Shown here: positions 60,110 to 64,000 of the stretch, one piece after another
How the letters are laid out: each line of letters opens with the position of its first letter
Position numbering within the stretch: position 1 is the first letter of the stretch
NCBI RefSeq assembly: GCF_018130695.1
Contig: NZ_JAFCJX010000008.1
Coordinates: 124,001 to 188,000 of the forward strand
Source of the DNA: Bradyrhizobium jicamae
Lineage (GTDB): Bacteria > Pseudomonadota > Alphaproteobacteria > Rhizobiales > Xanthobacteraceae
Length of the DNA: 64,000 bases
Reading direction: 5' to 3'
Notes under the pieces: generated by a model
The model's input: the letters and a program-made list of their open reading frames with translations, nothing else
Databases searched by the model: none
What the model was told of the DNA's origin: nothing
Position numbers and translations under genes: made by a program

Positions 60110-60943
60110 ATGGCTGTAGCGATCATACTGCTGTTGGTTGCACTGGCCTCGGTGCTGTTTCACATTTTCAGCCCGTGGTGGTGGACCCCGCTCGCCTCAA
60201 ACTGGCGCTACATCGACGACACCATCACCCTGACATTCTGGATCACCGGCGCGGTGTTTTTCGCGGTCGTCGCCTTCATGGCCTATTGCGTGTTCCGCTT
60301 CCATCACAAGGAGGGCAGGCGCGCCGCCTACAATCCCGAGAACAAGCGACTGGAATCGTGGCTGACGATCGGCACCGCCGTCGGCGTCGCGGCCATGCTG
60401 GCACCGGGCCTCGTCGTCTGGCACCAGTTCGTGACCGTCCCGGCCAATGCGACCGAGGTCGAGGTGATGGGCCAGCAGTGGATGTGGAGCTACCGGCTGC
60501 CCGGAAAGGACGGCCGGCTCGGGACATCAGATGCCCGCCTGATCAGCTCCGACAATCCGATGGGACTAAATCCCGACGATCCCAACGGCAAAGACGACGT
60601 CGTTGTACTGAACGAGGATCTGCACCTGCCGGTCGGCAAACCGGTGAAGGTGCTGCTCCGCTCGATCGACGTGCTGCATGATTTCTACGTGCCGGAGTTC
60701 CGGGCGAAGATGGACATGATCCCGGGCTCGGTCACCTATTACTGGTTCACGCCGACCCGCACCGGAACATTCGACGTCCTCTGTGCCGAACTCTGCGGCG
60801 CCGCGCACGCGCAGATGCGCAGCAAGGTCGTCGTCGAGGAAGACACGGAATATCACGCCTGGCTGGAGAAGCAGCGGACGTTCGCCGAGCTGTCGGCGCA
60901 GCGCAACGTCGAGAAGGCTGCCTACAAGAGCGGCCGCGAATGA
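60110..60943 (+). CDS. coxB: Cytochrome c oxidase subunit II
   Basis: 277 aa with two N-terminal membrane helices (about 5-20 and 42-62) and a periplasmic cupredoxin domain. The dinuclear CuA site is complete: Cys225, Cys229, His233 and Met236 in CAELCGAAHAQM, plus an upstream His in DVLHDFYVP and the aromatic GQQWMWSYRLP. CuA shows that electrons come from cytochrome c, not quinol. There is no fused C-terminal cytochrome c domain, unlike CoxM-type subunits. First gene of the operon. Confidence 0.93.
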   Translation: MAVAIILLLVALASVLFHIFSPWWWTPLASNWRYIDDTITLTFWITGAVFFAVVAFMAYCVFRFHHKEGRRAAYNPENKRLESWLTIGTAVGVAAMLAPGLVVWHQFVTVPANATEVEVMGQQWMWSYRLPGKDGRLGTSDARLISSDNPMGLNPDDPNGKDDVVVLNEDLHLPVGKPVKVLLRSIDVLHDFYVPEFRAKMDMIPGSVTYYWFTPTRTGTFDVLCAELCGAAHAQMRSKVVVEEDTEYHAWLEKQRTFAELSAQRNVEKAAYKSGRE

Positions 60944-61017
60944 AAGGAATGACGAGGAGGCGCCATCCCTCGTGAGGCGACCGCCTCGCCGAACAGAAGA
61001 CCAAGGAGGGTATTCCG

Positions 61018-62793
61018 ATGGTCGATGTCCCGTTTGACACCACCGCAGGCATCCCGCCCGCTGAAGTGGGCGAGGTCGAGCTTTATCATCCGAAGAGTTG
61101 GTGGACGCGGTACGTCTTTTCGCAGGACGCCAAGGTGATCGCCATCCAGTACTCGATGACGGCGATGGCAATCGGAATGGTCGCGCTGGTGCTGTCGTGG
61201 CTGATGCGGCTGCAGCTGGGATTTCCCGGCACATTCTCCTTCATCGATGCCAACCAGTACCTGCAGTTCATCACCATGCACGGCATGATCATGGTGATCT
61301 ACCTGCTCACCGCGTTGTTCCTCGGCGGCTTCGGCAACTACCTGATCCCGCTCATGGTCGGCGCCCGGGACATGGTGTTCCCCTATGTGAACATGCTGAG
61401 CTACTGGGTCTATCTGCTCGCCGTGCTGGTGCTGGCCGCGACCTTCTTCGTACCGGGCGGACCCACCGGCGCCGGCTGGACGCTGTACCCGCCGCAGGCG
61501 ATCCTCTCCGGCACGCCCGGGCAGGACTGGGGCATCATTCTAATGCTGGCCTCGCTGATCCTGTTCATCATCGGCTTCACCATGGGCGGGCTCAACTATG
61601 TGGTGACGGTGCTGCAGGCGCGCACGCGCGGCATGACGTTGATGCGGTTGCCCCTGACGGTGTGGGGCATTTTCACGGCCACCATCATGGCGCTGCTGGC
61701 CTTCCCGGCGCTGTTCGTCGCCTCGGTGATGCTGCTGTTCGACCGCCTGCTGGGCACCAGCTTCTTCATGCCCACCCTGGTCGAGATGGGCCAGCTGACG
61801 AAGTATGGCGGCGGCAGCCCGATCCTGTTCCAGCACCTGTTCTGGTTCTTTGGGCATCCCGAAGTCTACATCGTCGCCCTGCCGGCCTTCGGCATCATTT
61901 CCGATCTGATCAGCGTCCATGCGCGGAAGAACATCTTCGGCTATCGTATGATGGTCTGGGCCATCGTGGCCATCGGCGCCCTCAGCTTTGTCGTATGGGC
62001 GCACCACATGTATGTGAGCGGCATGCACCCGTATTTCGGGTTCTTCTTCGCCACCACGACGCTCATCATCGCCATCCCGACCGCGATCAAGGTTTACAAC
62101 TGGGTGCTGACGCTTTGGCGTGGCGACATCCATCTCACCGTCCCGATGCTGTTCGCGCTGGCGTTCATCATCACCTTCGTCAACGGCGGCCTGACCGGGC
62201 TGTTTCTCGGCAACGTGGTGGTCGACGTTCCCCTGTCTGACACCATGTTCGTCGTCGCCCACTTCCACATGGTGATGGGCATTGCGCCGATCATGGCCGT
62301 GTTCGGCGGCATCTATCATTGGTATCCGAAAGTCACGGGGCGCATGCTCGATGAGACGCTTGGACGATTCCACTTCTGGGTCTCGTTCCTCGGCGCCTAT
62401 GCGGTGTTCTTCCCCATGCACTATCTTGGTCTGCTGGGCATGCCGCGCCGCTATCACGACATCGGCGAAACCTCCTTCATTCCGGCGTCCGCGCATGACC
62501 TCAACGCGTTCATGAGCGTGGCGGCCCTGATTGTCGGCTTCGCCCAGCTGGTGTTCCTGTTCAATCTGGTCTGGAGCCTGTTCAAGGGCAAGGAGGCCGG
62601 CGGCAATCCCTGGGGAGGCGCGTCGCTGGAATGGCAAACGCCGGAGACCCCGCCGGGGCATGGCAATTGGGGCAAGGAGCTCCCGATCGTCTATCGCTGG
62701 GCCTACGATTACAGCGTCCCCGGCGCGGCCAGGGACTTCGTGCCGCAAAATGAGCCGCCGGCTGGATTGGCGGCGCAGGGGTCCCGCCCATGA
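61018..62793 (+). CDS. ctaD: Cytochrome c oxidase subunit I (aa3-type)
   Basis: 591 aa, 12 or more membrane helices. Heme a ligands are His88 and His417; CuB ligands are His280, His329 and His330; the heme a3 ligand is His415 (AHFHMVMG). Glu282 and Tyr284 in GHPEVY identify a type-A enzyme with the covalent His-Tyr pair. The D-channel region reads GGFGNYLIPLMVGARDMVFPYVNML. GGAGG precedes ATG with proper spacing. The stop overlaps the ATG of the next gene (ATGA). Confidence 0.95.
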   Translation: MVDVPFDTTAGIPPAEVGEVELYHPKSWWTRYVFSQDAKVIAIQYSMTAMAIGMVALVLSWLMRLQLGFPGTFSFIDANQYLQFITMHGMIMVIYLLTALFLGGFGNYLIPLMVGARDMVFPYVNMLSYWVYLLAVLVLAATFFVPGGPTGAGWTLYPPQAILSGTPGQDWGIILMLASLILFIIGFTMGGLNYVVTVLQARTRGMTLMRLPLTVWGIFTATIMALLAFPALFVASVMLLFDRLLGTSFFMPTLVEMGQLTKYGGGSPILFQHLFWFFGHPEVYIVALPAFGIISDLISVHARKNIFGYRMMVWAIVAIGALSFVVWAHHMYVSGMHPYFGFFFATTTLIIAIPTAIKVYNWVLTLWRGDIHLTVPMLFALAFIITFVNGGLTGLFLGNVVVDVPLSDTMFVVAHFHMVMGIAPIMAVFGGIYHWYPKVTGRMLDETLGRFHFWVSFLGAYAVFFPMHYLGLLGMPRRYHDIGETSFIPASAHDLNAFMSVAALIVGFAQLVFLFNLVWSLFKGKEAGGNPWGGASLEWQTPETPPGHGNWGKELPIVYRWAYDYSVPGAARDFVPQNEPPAGLAAQGSRP

Positions 62794-63494
62794 GCGCCAT
62801 CATCCTGTTCATGGCTGGCGTCGCGGTCATTGCGGGATGGTGGCTCTCGCAACAGCGGCTGGCAGCCAAGCCATGGCTGGAGGAAGGCGTGATCGTCGAT
62901 CTGCGTGAGCACGACAGCTCATCGCTGCCGGCGGCGAAGATCGGATTGGGCGTGTTTCTGGCTGTGGTGGGCTCGCTGTTCGCGCTCTTCATCAGCGCTT
63001 ATTCGATGCGCATGACCATGGTGGACTGGCGGACGCTGCCGGTGCCGGCGCTGCTGTGGTTCAACACGGGTGTGCTGGTGCTGAGCAGCGTCGCGCTGCA
63101 ATGGGCCTACATGGCCGCGCGCCGCAACGACATGGACGGTGTCGTTCTCGGCCTGCTCGGCGGTGGCGCCTTGGCCGTCACATTCCTGGCCGGACAACTG
63201 CTGGCGTGGCGGCAGCTGAGCGCCGCCGGCTATTTCGTCGCATCCAACCCGGCCAATTCGTTCTTCTACCTGATCACGGCGGTGCACGGGCTGCATCTGA
63301 TCGGCGGTCTGGTTGCGCTCGGCCGGGCGATGTTTAGGCTGCGGCATGGCGCCGAGGCTGGTCAGATGCGCCTCAGTGTCGAACTCTGCGCCATCTACTG
63401 GCATTTCCTGCTGCTGGTCTGGCTGGTGCTGCTCGGTCTCCTGACCGGCTGGACCGACAACTTCGTCGACATCTGTCGCCAATTGCTCACTTGA
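62790..63494 (+). CDS. Cytochrome c oxidase subunit III-like membrane protein
   Basis: 234 aa with about six helices. A N-terminal helix and a short hydrophilic segment precede a COX3-like core (ASNPANSFFYLITAVHGLHLIGGLVALGRAMFRL and SVELCAIYWHFLLLVWLVLLGLL). COX3-type His and Tyr/Trp residues are conserved. Translationally coupled to subunit I. A second COX3-like gene follows, so the operon carries two divergent subunit III forms, like the CoxO/CoxP arrangement I recall from B. japonicum coxMNOP. Confidence 0.85.
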   Translation: MSAIILFMAGVAVIAGWWLSQQRLAAKPWLEEGVIVDLREHDSSSLPAAKIGLGVFLAVVGSLFALFISAYSMRMTMVDWRTLPVPALLWFNTGVLVLSSVALQWAYMAARRNDMDGVVLGLLGGGALAVTFLAGQLLAWRQLSAAGYFVASNPANSFFYLITAVHGLHLIGGLVALGRAMFRLRHGAEAGQMRLSVELCAIYWHFLLLVWLVLLGLLTGWTDNFVDICRQLLT

Positions 63495-63509
63495 AGGGCG
63501 GACACGAGA

Positions 63510-64000
63510 TGGCAGACACGGCGCTGACACGTCAGATCGAACCGCCCGCGCGGCCGGCAGGCTGGCAAGGCATCGCGGCCGACTGGTCGTCGGATCAGCG
63601 CGCCTTCAAGAACGTCTCCTGGGGGAAGGCCATGATGTGGATCTTCCTCCTCAGCGACACCTTCATCTTCAGCTGTTTCCTGCTGTCGTACATGACGGCG
63701 CGGATGTCCACCACCGTGCCTTGGCCCAACCCGAGCGAGGTCTTCGCCCTCAACATCGCCGGCCAGCACATCCCGCTCATCCTGATCGCCATCATGACCT
63801 TCATCCTGATCAGCAGCAGCGGGACGATGGCCATGGCGGTCAATTTCGGCTACCGGCGCGATCGCGCCAAAACCGCCGCCTTGATGCTCGCCACCGCGGC
63901 CTTCGGCGCAACATTCGTCGGGATGCAGGCATTCGAATGGACCAAGCTGATCATGGAGGGGGTGCGGCCGTGGGGCAATCCGTGGGGCGCGGCGCAGTTC
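63510..64000 (+). CDS. Second cytochrome oxidase subunit III-like protein (5' part, cut by window edge)
   Basis: ATG 63510 follows GGGCGGACACGAG and stays open to the edge, giving 163 residues. N-terminal text MADTALTRQIEPPARPAGWQGIAADWSSDQ is followed by helices (MMWIFLLSDTFIFSCFLLSYM, IPLILIAIMTFILISSSGTM, AALMLATAAFGATFVGMQAFEW). The EW motif matches COX3 helix III-IV. The 3' end lies outside the window, so length and function cannot be confirmed. Confidence 0.82.

Overview
The window is about 64 kb of high-GC DNA from an alphaproteobacterium, most likely Bradyrhizobium or a close relative. The reasons are the alphaproteobacterial Fo-ATPase order (atpI-atpB-atpE-atpF'-atpF), an ALAS-type HemA preceded by a FixK/FNR-type box, a CYP199A-type P450, the hisD-UPF0262-phosphatase-Maf-YacG run, and many short palindromic repeats between genes. 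I see no transposase, phage gene, CRISPR array, rRNA gene or replication origin. Two tRNA genes are present, Thr(GGT) and Phe(GAA).

Layout. 0-12 kb: the end of an unknown gene and an APH-like kinase, then a nitrogen-scavenging locus. It consists of a peptide/opine-type ABC importer, the AtzG/AtzE/AtzH-like trio, a GntR regulator and, on the opposite strand, an AtzF-type allophanate hydrolase. Near-perfect sigma-54 (-24/-12) promoters precede both the transporter operon and atzF, and a TTGTAT(A/G)CAA motif lies upstream of each. 12-21.5 kb: an aromatic (lignin-monomer) island with a feruloyl-CoA-synthase-like enzyme, two MarR regulators, a CYP199A-type P450, an orphan solute-binding protein and two divergent tannase/feruloyl-esterase-family proteins. 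One of the esterases has lost the cysteine pair of the CS-D-HC motif.

21.6-33.9 kb: type II NADH dehydrogenase, a small protein with an ECF sigma factor, threonine synthase, an M16 protease, a GNAT acetyltransferase, the Fo-ATPase operon (minus strand) and a YjbQ protein. 33.9-47.5 kb: an MFS transporter, a two-component system resembling MxtR-ErdR/CrbS-CrbR (sodium/solute-symporter-fused hybrid kinase plus LuxR-type regulator), hemA, an MBL-fold hydrolase, a chemoreceptor and an outer-membrane barrel protein.

47.5-59.5 kb: tRNA-Thr, a cNMP-domain flavoprotein without the thioredoxin-reductase CxxC paired with a UBP-type zinc-finger protein, an alpha/beta hydrolase, the hisD housekeeping cluster, tRNA-Phe, an NDUFA9-like protein and a DUF2189 membrane protein. 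60-64 kb: an aa3-type cytochrome oxidase operon with subunits II, I and two subunit-III-like genes, the last cut by the window edge.

At least eight families of palindromic or other repeats fill the gaps. One family has nine copies. One of these is translated in frame between the two ATPase halves of the ABC transporter, and copies of other families end three genes by supplying or abutting the stop codon. All family assignments are from reading motifs and gene order; no database search was possible.
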